Assembly: GCA_002726245.1 (NCBI GenBank)
Contig: PBSM01000178.1
Coordinates: forward strand, 1-64,000
Direction of reading: 5' to 3'
DNA from: Planctomycetaceae bacterium
Lineage (GTDB): Bacteria > Planctomycetota > Planctomycetia > Pirellulales > Pirellulaceae
DNA length: 64,000 bases
Both the position numbers and the translations under genes were made by a program. Under the pieces are notes generated by a model. It saw only the letters and a list, made by a program, of their open reading frames with translations, was not told the origin of the DNA and made no database searches. Positions 45,498 through 54,252 of the stretch are shown one piece after another (the stretch's first letter is position 1; each line of letters starts with the position of its first letter).

Positions 45498-46898
45498 ATG
45501 TCGAAGTTTCCGTTTACTCGCCGTCAGTTCCTCCAAACAACCGCTTCCGTTGTTGGTGGCGGGGCGATGGCTCCTTATTGGCTGACCGGCGCGGTTGCCA
45601 AGGCCGACGAGACGCAAGTGAAGAGTATTCGCCCGCACATCGGAGCGATCGGCATTGGGGGGCGCGGTTCGGCAGTTCTGGCGCAAGCCGCCAAGTTTGG
45701 GGAAGTCGTGGCCGTTTGCGATGTCGATCGCACGCATGCCGAACGGGCTCGGGAAAAGCACGGAGGCAAAGCAACGATCTATGACGACTATCGAAAGCTG
45801 CTCGAGCGCAAGGACATCGACGTCATCATCAATGCGACGCCCGACCATTGGCACACAGCGGTCAATATCGCTGCCTGCAAAGCAGGCAAGGATATTTACA
45901 CCGAGAAGCCGCTCACGCTCACGATCGACGAAGGCAAGCTGCTGAGCAAAGTGGTCAAGGAGACACAGCGAGTCGTGCAGGTCGGCACGCAGCAGCGGAG
46001 TGAACGCGCATTTCAAACCGCCGTTCAATTAGTCCGCAACGGTCGAGTGGGCAAACTCAAGCAAGTGTGGATCGCGCTGCCCTATTACACAACGAAGGCT
46101 GGACCATTCGCCGCCGAGCGCGTGCCATCGCACTTGAATTGGGAGTTGTACCAAGGGCAGGCGCCGGCGCACGACTACTGCCACCAGCGAACACATGCCA
46201 ACTTCCGTTGGTGGTACGAATACGCTGGCGGCATCATCACTGACTGGGGCAACCACCACATGGACATTGCTCATTGGGGCGCGGATTGTGAATTGACAGG
46301 TCCGGTGTCGGTTGAAGCGCGAGGCATGTTCCCCAACGGTGGAGCGCCCAACAGTTTCAACACGGCTGACCGTTTCTTCTCTCGCATGCACTATGCCAAC
46401 GGCGTCGAGATGCTCTATTTCTCGTCGGTGAACGATCGACAAACCTATGGGGGCGTTGCGAAGACACATGACGAAATGACACCCGAGAAGATTCAGCGTT
46501 TGTTCGGCGACGATTGCCCCGAAGAGATCAAGTCATTCGATCGCAACGGCATCATGTTCATCGGCGACAAGAGCAGAGTCTTCGTTAATCGTGGTGGTGC
46601 CTACGGAAAACCGGTTGAAGAACTGAAAGACAATCCACTGCCGGCCAGCGCATGGCGAGTGCCACCCGGCAACGATCACATGGGCAACTTCTTTGACTGC
46701 GTGAAGACTCGCCAGGAACCCGTCTCGCCGGTGCGCATTCAGCATCGTACGATCACCGCGTGTCATTTGACGAACATCTCGCTGCGCCTCGATCGAAAGC
46801 TTGTCTGGCACCCTGGCGCGCAACAGATGGTCGGTGATTCAGAAGCTAACGCATGGCAGAAGCGAGAACAGCGTTCGCCATATCAGATCCGCTCCTAG
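45498..46898 (+). CDS. Tat-exported Gfo/Idh/MocA oxidoreductase
   Basis: 466 residues. ATG 45498 follows AAGGA and gives the Tat signal TRRQFLQTTASVVGGG at about 7-22. Rossmann motif IGAIGIGGRGSAVLAQAA, catalytic-site motif YTEKPLT with the lysine intact, and C-terminal domain WWYEYAGGIITDWGNHHMDI containing the conserved histidines. Such exported members are abundant in planctomycetes and are thought to work on sugars in the periplasm with tightly bound NAD(P). It is directly followed (55 bp) by the HzsA/FGE fusion gene on the same strand. Confidence 0.87.
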   Translation: MSKFPFTRRQFLQTTASVVGGGAMAPYWLTGAVAKADETQVKSIRPHIGAIGIGGRGSAVLAQAAKFGEVVAVCDVDRTHAERAREKHGGKATIYDDYRKLLERKDIDVIINATPDHWHTAVNIAACKAGKDIYTEKPLTLTIDEGKLLSKVVKETQRVVQVGTQQRSERAFQTAVQLVRNGRVGKLKQVWIALPYYTTKAGPFAAERVPSHLNWELYQGQAPAHDYCHQRTHANFRWWYEYAGGIITDWGNHHMDIAHWGADCELTGPVSVEARGMFPNGGAPNSFNTADRFFSRMHYANGVEMLYFSSVNDRQTYGGVAKTHDEMTPEKIQRLFGDDCPEEIKSFDRNGIMFIGDKSRVFVNRGGAYGKPVEELKDNPLPASAWRVPPGNDHMGNFFDCVKTRQEPVSPVRIQHRTITACHLTNISLRLDRKLVWHPGAQQMVGDSEANAWQKREQRSPYQIRS

Positions 46899-46953
46899 GT
46901 CAGGCTTTCCTACCTGACAGACAACCCTTCACTCAAGAGGAGGTTTCCAAACG

Positions 46954-49900
46954 ATGGGAACGCACCGGCATTGGGCAATCTACTTGAGTCTGCTCTCGGC
47001 GGTGGCGACCGCGGTTCAAGCGGCGCCGCCTTCGAAGTTCATCGTCGGCACGCATGAGTTTGACCGTGGCAATGTGCGTGTCAGTCTGCCCGGCCAACAG
47101 TACGCCGGAAAGTTCCCCTGTATTTGGAATGCTGGCGAAACGCCCAACTGGGCCGAGTACGAGATCGATTTCCCGGTCAGCGCCGACTATACGTTTGGGG
47201 CTCTCTATACCGCCGCCAGCTCGCGGCCCGTCGAGATTCACGTCGATGGCGAGAAGATCCACACTGGCTTCGCTGGAGTCACGGGCGATTGGAACACCGA
47301 CAAGGCGCAGTGGGAAAAGCAATGCACAATCCGCATCACCAAAGGGAAGCACACAATCAAGCTTTGGCGACAAGACTGCATGCCGCACATCTGCGCCTTT
47401 CGCTTCGAGTCCCCCGTGCCGTTTCCGGCAGGTTGGTACCTGAGCCGTCCCGGACTCGAGGAGCGAAAGCGGCGCGAGGCGAAGCAAGCCAGGCTTCAAG
47501 CCGGTCTCGCCGCGCTCGACTTGATCGACATCACGGCCATGCGCCACGCGGTTGACGACTTGGTCACAAACTTTCCCAACGAGTTCCTCGGGAAAGACAA
47601 AGCAAACGGTCGCGTTTCCGAGATCGAAGAACGCAAGGGCGAGGTCCGCAAGTTGCTTGAGAACGAAGACGAGAACGCCCTGGAGCAGTTGGGTCAGCTT
47701 CAAGCCCTCCAGCGAGAGTTGTTGCTGACGAATCCACTGATCGACTTCGACCGACTGCTCGTTGTCAAGCGGAGTCTGAGTTCACCGAGCTTGGGGCTGC
47801 CCTATAACTGGCAGGGCAACAGTGCGCTTCCGCGCAGCGGGTTTGACGACGAGATCACCAGCTTCTCGCCGCGGCATGCCAATTCTGAGTTGACGCGAAT
47901 CTATAAACCCCAGACGCCGGTCTTCGTGGGCGACGTCGATTTGCACTTCGACGCCGACAAACTGCTTTTCTCGTCGATCGGGAAAGGCGATCGTTGGCAG
48001 ATCTTCGAGATCGGTACCGACGGCAAGAGACTTCGGCAAGTATCACCCGGCCTGTACGACGACGTCGATAACTACGACGCCTGTTATCTCCCCGACGACC
48101 GGATCATCTTTAGCTCCACGCGCACTTTCTGCAGCGTGGCGTGCGTCAACGGAAGCACGCGAGTCGCCAACTTGTTTAGTATGACGCCCGACGGCGCTAA
48201 CGTGCGTCAGCTCTGTTTCGACCAGGAGCACAACTGGTGCCCGACGGTCTCGAATGATGGCCGCGTTCTCTACACGCGCTGGGAATATACAGACACACCA
48301 CACACGCACAGCCGCCTGCTGTTTCGTATGAATCCCGACGGCACTCAGCAGACGGCGTCTTATGGAAGCAACTCGTATTGGCCCAACGCCATGTTTTACA
48401 CGCGGCCGATTCCGGGAGATTCGAACAAGGTCGTGACGATCGTCAGCGGCCATCACGGCGTGCGGCGAATGGGTGAACTGGTGATTCTCGATCCTGCCCA
48501 AGGCCAGCATGAAGCGGACGGCGTTGTCCAACGCATTCCGGGCTATGGCCAACAAGTCGAACCGCTGATTGATGACCAACTTGTCGATAACTCGTGGCCG
48601 AAGTTTCTGCATCCGTATCCGCTCAACGACAAGTACTTTCTGGTGGCCGCTCAACCGTCGGCGAAGTCGCTCTGGGGCATCTACCTGGTCGATATCTTCG
48701 ACAACGTCGTGCTCATCAAGGAGCAACCCGGTTACGCGTTACTCGAAGCTGTGCCGATTCGGAAGACGCCCAGACCGCCAGTCAGGTCCGATGTCGTGGA
48801 CCTTGACCGCGACGACAGCGTCGTCTTCATGGCCGATGTGTATGAAGGACCTGGCCTAGCCGGGATACCGCGCGGCGCGGTCAAGAAGCTTCGACTGTTC
48901 ACTTATACCTTCGATTATCCAGGCATGGGAGGCCCGCAAGGCGTAGTCGGCTTGGAAGGGCCATGGGATGTGCGTCGCATTCTGGGAACCGTCCCGGTCG
49001 AAGACGATGGATCCGCGTCGTTCCGAGTACCAGCCAACACACCAATCTCTGTGCAGCCTCTCGACGAGGAGGGGAAAGCTCTGCAGATCATGAGGAGTTG
49101 GTTTACGGGCATGCCCGGCGAAGTGCTATCGTGTGTCGGCTGTCACGAACACCAGGGCATAGCAACGCCCAATCGGCTTACACTAGCCGAGATCGACAAG
49201 CCGCACGAGATTACGCCGTGGTTCGGCCCGGCGCGCGGGTTCAGCTTCCAACGGGAAGTGCAACCGGTGATCGACAAGTACTGTGTCGGTTGCCATGACG
49301 GGCAGTCACAATCAGGCGGCCAGTTGACGCTCGACCTGCGCGGCACGCAGTTCATCGACGACTACAACAGTCGCTACCACGACGGCGGGCAAGACGCAGG
49401 GAAGTTCTCTGTGGCTTACGCCAACCTGCAACGATTTGTCCGGCGACCGGGCCTGGAAAGCGACTTCCATCTGCTGACGCCAATGGAGTTTCATGTCAGT
49501 ACAACCCAGCTCTTCCAGATGCTCGATAAGGGCCACCATAACGTGAAGCTGGAGGACGAAGCCTGGGATCGCCTCATCACATGGATTGATCTCAACGCTC
49601 CGTACCATGGCTCGTGGATGACGATCGCGGGCAAGCAGCGCGTGGAACCTCTCGCTCGACGACGAAGGGAGATGCTCAAGCAGTACGCCCGAGTCGATGT
49701 GGACTTGGAATGGACTGGTTTGCAACTCACAGAGAAAACCGTACCAGTTTCTTACAAGACTGGTGAGCGGATTAAGTCTGAGCCAATGCAGATCGCTGGC
49801 TGGCCGTTCGATGCGGATCAAGCCAAGCGGCGACAGAACGCTACGGCACCGGCAACACGTCGCAGCGTCGATCTCGGCGACGGCGTCAAACTCGACTTGG

Positions 49901-50694
49901 TGCTCGTTCCCGCAGGTGAGTTCGTTATGGGCAGTGTGAACGGTTACGCGGACGAAACGCCTCAAACTCGTCTGTCCGTCGATGCTTTCTGGATGGGTCA
50001 GTTCGAGATCACAAACGCGCAGTACGCACAATTCGATTCCCAACACGACAGTCGGCATGAGGTTCGGCACGGGATGCAATTTGGTGTACAAGGGTGGCCG
50101 TTGAATGAACTCAAACAGCCCGTGGTCCGCGTCTCGTGGAAACAAGCCATGGCTTTCTGCGAATGGCTGGCCCAAGAAACCGGACAGCGATTCTCACTGC
50201 CAAATGAAGCTCAATGGGAATACGCGTGCCGAGCCGGGAGCGCCACGGCATTCTACTTCGGTGAGCTGGGGACGGACTTCTCTCCGTTCGCCAACCTAGC
50301 CGACCTAAAGTTGCGCGACGCCGTAAGCCATCCTTACGAAAAGGAGAATGTGCCGCTGGACGACCCGAGCAAGTACGACGACTGGATCCCTCGCTCAGAC
50401 CGATTCAACGACGGCGAGTTGGTCTCCGCCGCAGTCGGCAAGTTCCAGCCCAACGCTTGGGGTCTGCACGACATGCACGGAAACGTATGGGAGTGGACTT
50501 CTTCAGCTGCGAGGCCGTATCCGTACCGAGCTGACGACAACCGCAACGAGGCGAACGGACATGAACAGCGAATTGTCCGGGGTGGTTCCTGGCGAGACCG
50601 CCTGCAACGTGCTCGATCTTCCGTGCGATTGTCCTACCGCCCCTATCAACGCGTCTACAACGTCGGCTTCCGCGTGGCGTGTCCGGCACCATAG
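46954..50694 (+). CDS. HzsA-like cytochrome fused to a C-terminal FGE-fold domain (paralogue 2)
   Basis: 1246-residue exported protein. A strong AGGAGG lies 10 nt before the ATG and the signal peptide ends near AVQA (residue 24). Order: N-terminal carbohydrate-binding-like sandwich (about 30-150, FGALYTAASSRPVEIHVDG), helical linker, PD40 propeller (about 290-600), HZS-alpha middle domain ([20 protein letters not shown]), hemes CVGCH at C727 and C777, FGE-like domain 970-1240 (VPAGEFVMGSVNG, MHGNVWEWTSS, IVRGGSWRDRLQR). The cysteine pair of active formylglycine enzymes is absent. Same architecture as 22690-26967 but without the in-frame hairpin repeat. No sulfatase gene is in the window. Confidence 0.88.
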   Translation: MGTHRHWAIYLSLLSAVATAVQAAPPSKFIVGTHEFDRGNVRVSLPGQQYAGKFPCIWNAGETPNWAEYEIDFPVSADYTFGALYTAASSRPVEIHVDGEKIHTGFAGVTGDWNTDKAQWEKQCTIRITKGKHTIKLWRQDCMPHICAFRFESPVPFPAGWYLSRPGLEERKRREAKQARLQAGLAALDLIDITAMRHAVDDLVTNFPNEFLGKDKANGRVSEIEERKGEVRKLLENEDENALEQLGQLQALQRELLLTNPLIDFDRLLVVKRSLSSPSLGLPYNWQGNSALPRSGFDDEITSFSPRHANSELTRIYKPQTPVFVGDVDLHFDADKLLFSSIGKGDRWQIFEIGTDGKRLRQVSPGLYDDVDNYDACYLPDDRIIFSSTRTFCSVACVNGSTRVANLFSMTPDGANVRQLCFDQEHNWCPTVSNDGRVLYTRWEYTDTPHTHSRLLFRMNPDGTQQTASYGSNSYWPNAMFYTRPIPGDSNKVVTIVSGHHGVRRMGELVILDPAQGQHEADGVVQRIPGYGQQVEPLIDDQLVDNSWPKFLHPYPLNDKYFLVAAQPSAKSLWGIYLVDIFDNVVLIKEQPGYALLEAVPIRKTPRPPVRSDVVDLDRDDSVVFMADVYEGPGLAGIPRGAVKKLRLFTYTFDYPGMGGPQGVVGLEGPWDVRRILGTVPVEDDGSASFRVPANTPISVQPLDEEGKALQIMRSWFTGMPGEVLSCVGCHEHQGIATPNRLTLAEIDKPHEITPWFGPARGFSFQREVQPVIDKYCVGCHDGQSQSGGQLTLDLRGTQFIDDYNSRYHDGGQDAGKFSVAYANLQRFVRRPGLESDFHLLTPMEFHVSTTQLFQMLDKGHHNVKLEDEAWDRLITWIDLNAPYHGSWMTIAGKQRVEPLARRRREMLKQYARVDVDLEWTGLQLTEKTVPVSYKTGERIKSEPMQIAGWPFDADQAKRRQNATAPATRRSVDLGDGVKLDLVLVPAGEFVMGSVNGYADETPQTRLSVDAFWMGQFEITNAQYAQFDSQHDSRHEVRHGMQFGVQGWPLNELKQPVVRVSWKQAMAFCEWLAQETGQRFSLPNEAQWEYACRAGSATAFYFGELGTDFSPFANLADLKLRDAVSHPYEKENVPLDDPSKYDDWIPRSDRFNDGELVSAAVGKFQPNAWGLHDMHGNVWEWTSSAARPYPYRADDNRNEANGHEQRIVRGGSWRDRLQRARSSVRLSYRPYQRVYNVGFRVACPAP

Positions 50695-50958
50695 TGGGCG
50701 CACCGGACCGTCAAGACGACTTATGACACGCTGCGAGCAGCCATCTTACGACCGTTCTTGGCTTGCGGTTCAGGCTTCAATGCGCGGTGTTTTGGACAAA
50801 ATTACCCGCAACTGTTTTTGTTCGTACGTGTTACGATGGCGAAATCATCTGGTAGAATTGCCTTGTTCGACCGCAATGCGGGTGTGTGTTGTGTCAGCGA
50901 CGCGCACGATCGTGATGTCGTACGCCTGCTGGCGTGTCGTGGATGTCGAGGAGATTGG

Positions 50959-51399
50959 ATGAGGGCTCGCAAACAAGCATGGGGATTGCACAGGTGGCTG
51001 ACCCTCTTGCCCGCGGTGTGCCTGGCGCTGCTGCCAAGGCTTGCGTGCCCCTGCCAGATGCCCGCCTATGCGGGACTGCTTGGTTCAGCGGGACTAGCGT
51101 TCCTGATGAACACTGTTTACTTGTTTCCACTCACCGCATCCTGTTTGACTTTGGCCGTTGGCGGGCTGGCGGTTGGTGCCAAACGCCGCCAAGGCTATGC
51201 ACCTTTCTGGGTCGGTTTGTCGGCGGCGATGCTGCTGATGTTTGGCAAGTTCGTCATCGCTTGGGATCCTGCGGTCTATACAGCGATTGCGCTGTTGTTG
51301 GCCGCATCGCTGTGGAATTCGTGGCCAAGCGAGCAGCGAGCCAAGTTCCGATTCACGCCGGATGGACATGTCCGGAAAGGGACGTCCACTGCGGATTGA
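50959..51399 (+). CDS. small four-helix membrane protein with a CPC motif
   Basis: 146 residues; GAGGAG lies just upstream of ATG 50959. Four hydrophobic segments are visible (about 12-30, 38-58, 63-80 and 90-125), with LACPCQMP between the first two. The cysteine-containing loop and size loosely recall MerC/MerT-type transporters, but the similarity is not enough to name it. The C-terminus is soluble and basic. The 264 bp before it hold no other gene; longer in-frame starts at 50758 and 50836 lack ribosome-binding sites. Confidence 0.6.
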   Translation: MRARKQAWGLHRWLTLLPAVCLALLPRLACPCQMPAYAGLLGSAGLAFLMNTVYLFPLTASCLTLAVGGLAVGAKRRQGYAPFWVGLSAAMLLMFGKFVIAWDPAVYTAIALLLAASLWNSWPSEQRAKFRFTPDGHVRKGTSTAD

Positions 51400-51416
51400 C
51401 GAACCGCGAATACCAC

Positions 51417-53054
51417 TTAAGGAGCATTTGGTACTTGGGCCGCTTCCTCTGCGCCTACGGGAATGTCAAGTTGCACAACGGCTGTCGGACCGCGGCGTTT
51501 TTCTGCGAATGACAGCGCGGCCGTCGGGCAGGCGGCGACGCAATCAGCGGCGACTTTCGATAACGCGTCGTCCATCTGGCCGTCGAACGGTACGCTTACC
51601 AGGACGTCGAAGCCGCGGCCGACGAACGTCAGCCCCAACGGCTCGCTGGCCTTCTCGGCGATCTTGATACACAGCTCGCACTTGATACACTTGCCTGGTT
51701 CGAAGAAGACCGACGACTCGCGTCCGATCACTTCGTACGCGCGCCGTTCGCGCGGGTAGCGGTTCGGATTGGCTCCGTAAAACTCCGACCAGTATTCGAG
51801 CTTGCAGTTGCCGTGGCTCGAACAGGTACAATCAAAGCAGCGATCCGATTGCTCGCCTGCGTCGTTTTGATCGTAGTTCGTGCCGAAGTCGGGAACCGCG
51901 AGCTCGGCGGTGATGGAACCGGCCAGGAATTCGTCAATCTCGCCCGATTCAACGCGACCGATGCGCGACGAGAACTCGTAGCCCAGGCTGAGTATCCTCT
52001 TGCCTGCCAGGAACTGGTCGATGATGCAGGCGGCTTCCTTTCCGTCCGCCGCGCTCCGCACCACCATGCCTTTCCCACGCAGCAAATTGCCGACGGCGAA
52101 TACGCCGCGCCGGTTGGTCGAGTACGTTTCCTTATCGACGTCGATCCCTTTCTTCGCAGCCCTCAAGCCAAGTAGTTCGACCTTCTCTGGCGTCGTCTTG
52201 CCGATGGCTAACAGCACCGCATCGAACTCCTCTCGTAGCGCATCCAGTTGCTCCTTGCTTGTCACGGCGGTTTGCATTCGCAGGTCAACGCCGAGCCGAA
52301 CGATCTGTTTGATTTCCGCATCCAGCACGTCGCGCGGGAGATCCTCCTCACTCTCCTCAGTGCGGAGACGCCCTCCAAGTTGCTCATTCTTTTCGACGAA
52401 CGTACAGGCATGACCGGCTCGGCGCAGGTAATACGCGCCGGCCAAACCCGAGGGACCCGAGCCGACAACCGCCACGCGCTTGCCGCTATCCGGCTTGCAG
52501 GGCGGCAGATACGGATCGTCCGTTGCCAGGTCCATGTCGGCGACGTAACGCTTCAGATCACAAATCGCAACCGGACTGTCGGCGCCTTTGCGCCGGCAAC
52601 CCTTTTCGCACGGCTTGGGACAAACACGACCGAGAATGGCCGGCAGGGCAATGTCCTCTTTCACCGTCATGATGGCGCTGCGCAGTTCCTCGTCGCTGAT
52701 CTGTTGCAGCATCAGCGGGATGTCCATGTGCGCCGGGCAGGCGAAGTCGCACGGCGCGCGGCAGTCGCCGACATGTTCGCTCAATAACAGCTCCAGCGCC
52801 GTGCGACGAACGTTGAATACTTCGTCCGTTTCGCAGTCAATCTCCATCCCGTCGGCCACTTTGGTCCCGCAGGCGGGAATGAGCCGGCCCGTGCGGCGAT
52901 CCTTGACGGTGCATACCTGGCACGACGTGGATGGCTCATAACCCTTGAGATAGCAGAGGGTGGGAATCTCGATCCCAAGCTGCTCAGCCACATCGATGAT
53001 GTTCGATCCGGGCGGGACTTCCGCTTCGCGGTTATCGATCTTGATTTTCACCAC
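51417..53054 (-). CDS. [2Fe-2S]/GltD-like FAD-NAD(P) oxidoreductase with ferredoxin domain (StnC/NfnB-like)
   Basis: 545 residues from GTG 53054 (GAGG upstream). N-terminal [2Fe-2S] domain (CYLKGYEPSTSCQVC, later C62); GltD-type cysteine segment (CRAPCDFACPAHMDIP, CPKPCEKGCRRKG); FAD motif GSGPSGLAGAYYLRRAGH near 195; NAD(P)-domain region; C-terminal 4Fe-4S motifs CIKCELC and CVAACP. This arrangement fits the flavoprotein subunit of Stn/Nfn-type transhydrogenases, which exchange electrons between NADH, NADPH and ferredoxin. The likely partner is the NuoE-NuoF fusion at 54231-56654, separated by a transposase gene with REP repeats. Expected to be cytoplasmic. Confidence 0.82.
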   Translation of the reverse strand: MVKIKIDNREAEVPPGSNIIDVAEQLGIEIPTLCYLKGYEPSTSCQVCTVKDRRTGRLIPACGTKVADGMEIDCETDEVFNVRRTALELLLSEHVGDCRAPCDFACPAHMDIPLMLQQISDEELRSAIMTVKEDIALPAILGRVCPKPCEKGCRRKGADSPVAICDLKRYVADMDLATDDPYLPPCKPDSGKRVAVVGSGPSGLAGAYYLRRAGHACTFVEKNEQLGGRLRTEESEEDLPRDVLDAEIKQIVRLGVDLRMQTAVTSKEQLDALREEFDAVLLAIGKTTPEKVELLGLRAAKKGIDVDKETYSTNRRGVFAVGNLLRGKGMVVRSAADGKEAACIIDQFLAGKRILSLGYEFSSRIGRVESGEIDEFLAGSITAELAVPDFGTNYDQNDAGEQSDRCFDCTCSSHGNCKLEYWSEFYGANPNRYPRERRAYEVIGRESSVFFEPGKCIKCELCIKIAEKASEPLGLTFVGRGFDVLVSVPFDGQMDDALSKVAADCVAACPTAALSFAEKRRGPTAVVQLDIPVGAEEAAQVPNAP

Positions 53055-53098
53055 GTTGAGCGACCTCGTTCAAATGAAATCCAAATTCTTGTTTGCCC

Positions 53099-53137
53099 CC
53101 ACCGAGCTTGCTCGGTGGAGCGCTTGATTCTGCACTA
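53099..53137 (+). repeat. REP copy A
   Basis: Palindrome CCACCGAGCTTGCTCGGTGG (53099-53118) followed by the conserved tail AGCGCTTGATTCTGCACTA. It lies between the flavoprotein start and the transposase stop. Confidence 0.9.
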
Positions 53138-53146
53138 ACCGCCGCG

Positions 53147-53986
53147 TCACACAACACCAACGCCCTCGCCGAGCTTGCTCGGTGGAGCGGATGATTCTGC
53201 ACTAGGCCGAGGAATCACCCAAAAGTCATACTCACTAAATGTTCCAACGTAATAACCGTCCCTAAACACCGCCTTCATCCCGCAAGCATGGGCGAGGTTG
53301 TTCATGTACGACAAAACGACTTCTTCTGGCGACTCTTCTAACTTGCAGCCCAGCGTCAAATGGATGTGGTCCGAAACAATCGCTGCGCGAGACAACCAAT
53401 GCCCCTTCGCATTGGCCGCATTCACGATCATCTTCTGCAGGCCCTGCAGCAATTCGTCCCGAATTTCCATGTACCTTCCGTCGTTAACCAAAACGATGTG
53501 AAGGTTGTACCAGTATTGGGCGTGCGACGTCTGACGCGGATTGGACAAGTCAAGGTGCGGATGGTGAATTTGATACCTCTTCAGCCGCTCGTTGACGCGC
53601 TCGTCGGCCATAGGATGGTGGTTCAATTGGCTTGCCAGGTAGTGGTCCAACTTCTCACGCCTCGTCGAGCCAATGCTGCGCAATCCGTAGTTGCGTTGGA
53701 AGGCATTGGGAATCGTATCGCGAACGAGGCGTTGTAGTCTGCCTTTAACTCTCTGAGCGATGATCAACGGCGCCACTTGCGGTCTTGTGCTGATCAGGAA
53801 TTGACTGACCTTTGGTTCCTGAAACTCATGTTGCAGGATGCGGATGCCGTCTTTTTCGTTCAACTGCTTGAGTTCTTCGAGCCAGGAGAAATCTGTTGGT
53901 GTTTGATGCCAGAACACGCTGTAGGACCAGTCCAGTTGATAGGCTGGCTCACGGCAGGTTTTGGGAGTGTAGATTGGATCTGGCAT
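53147..53986 (-). CDS. REP-associated tyrosine transposase (RAYT, Y1/IS200-like)
   Basis: 279 residues. Y1 (HUH) transposase-like features: HUH motif in VSDHIHLTLG near residue 215, a candidate catalytic tyrosine in LSYMNNLAHAC about 20 residues later, and GTFSEYDFWV near the end. RAYTs act on single-stranded REP hairpins to spread them. REP copies A and B follow the gene, and C, D and E precede it, D and E being inverted. The last 20 or so codons, encoding APPSKLGEGVGVV, read through copy B. The gene splits a presumed transhydrogenase operon. Intact length and motifs suggest it may be active. Confidence 0.87.
   Translation of the reverse strand: MPDPIYTPKTCREPAYQLDWSYSVFWHQTPTDFSWLEELKQLNEKDGIRILQHEFQEPKVSQFLISTRPQVAPLIIAQRVKGRLQRLVRDTIPNAFQRNYGLRSIGSTRREKLDHYLASQLNHHPMADERVNERLKRYQIHHPHLDLSNPRQTSHAQYWYNLHIVLVNDGRYMEIRDELLQGLQKMIVNAANAKGHWLSRAAIVSDHIHLTLGCKLEESPEEVVLSYMNNLAHACGMKAVFRDGYYVGTFSEYDFWVIPRPSAESSAPPSKLGEGVGVV
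53165..53204 (+). repeat. REP copy B, forming the 3' end of the transposase gene
   Basis: Palindrome around CGAGCTTGCTCG followed by AGCGGATGATTCTGCACTA, the same tail as copy A. It is read through by the transposase frame. Confidence 0.88.
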
Positions 53987-54023
53987 CGTAGTTGGGCAAT
54001 GCTACTGTTCGGATGCTTGCGTC

Positions 54024-54063
54024 CCCTTCGAGCTTGCTCGATGGAACGAGTGACTGTGGACTA
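54024..54063 (+). repeat. REP copy C (degenerate)
   Basis: TTCGAGCTTGCTCGATGGAA with a degraded tail GTGACTGTGGACTA; same orientation as A and B, just upstream of the transposase start. Confidence 0.75.
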
Positions 54064-54076
54064 GATAAAACCCACG

Positions 54077-54125
54077 AAAAAAAAACCTCTCCCGTCCCCT
54101 CGCCGCTTCGCGGCGAGGGGACGGG
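54077..54125 (-). terminator. intrinsic-type terminator after the NuoE-NuoF fusion gene
   Basis: On the minus strand, a 16-bp perfect GC-rich stem (54125-54110 with 54106-54091) with a 3-nt loop is followed by AGAGG and nine T residues (54085-54077). It lies 106 bp downstream of the stop at 54231, upstream of the transposase start at 53986. Confidence 0.65.
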
Positions 54126-54139
54126 GGCGTCGTTGCTAT

Positions 54140-54180
54140 TAGTGCAGAATCATGCGTTCCACCGAGCGAGCTCGGCGGGG
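54140..54180 (-). repeat. REP copy D, inverted
   Basis: Reads TAGTGCAGAATCATGCG then the palindrome CCACCGAGCGAGCTCGGCGG; opposite orientation to A-C. Confidence 0.85.
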
Positions 54181-54211
54181 ACGCGCGTGGTTGGGTGTTT
54201 GACTTCCTTCT

Positions 54212-54252
54212 TAGTGCAGAATCATTTGTTTCACCGAGCAAGCGCGGTGGGG
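54212..54252 (-). repeat. REP copy E, containing a stop codon
   Basis: TAGTGCAGAATCATTTG followed by TCACCGAGCAAGCGCGGTGG. The palindrome supplies the TGA (54231-54233) and the last residues PTALAR of the NuoE-NuoF fusion. Confidence 0.88.

Noticed and set aside
15662-50694. Evidence for anammox from hydrazine-synthase-alpha-like proteins
   Set aside because: No HzsB, HzsC or hydrazine dehydrogenase is in the window, and HZS-alpha-like proteins are widespread in aerobic planctomycetes.
50959-51399. Mercury transporter call (MerC/MerT)
   Set aside because: Only the small TM layout and a CPC motif agree; no mer genes are nearby and the match is too weak to name.
53099-54252. CRISPR array from the repeated 40-bp units
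   Set aside because: Only five copies at irregular spacing and in both orientations, with a Y1-type transposase gene among them and no cas genes.
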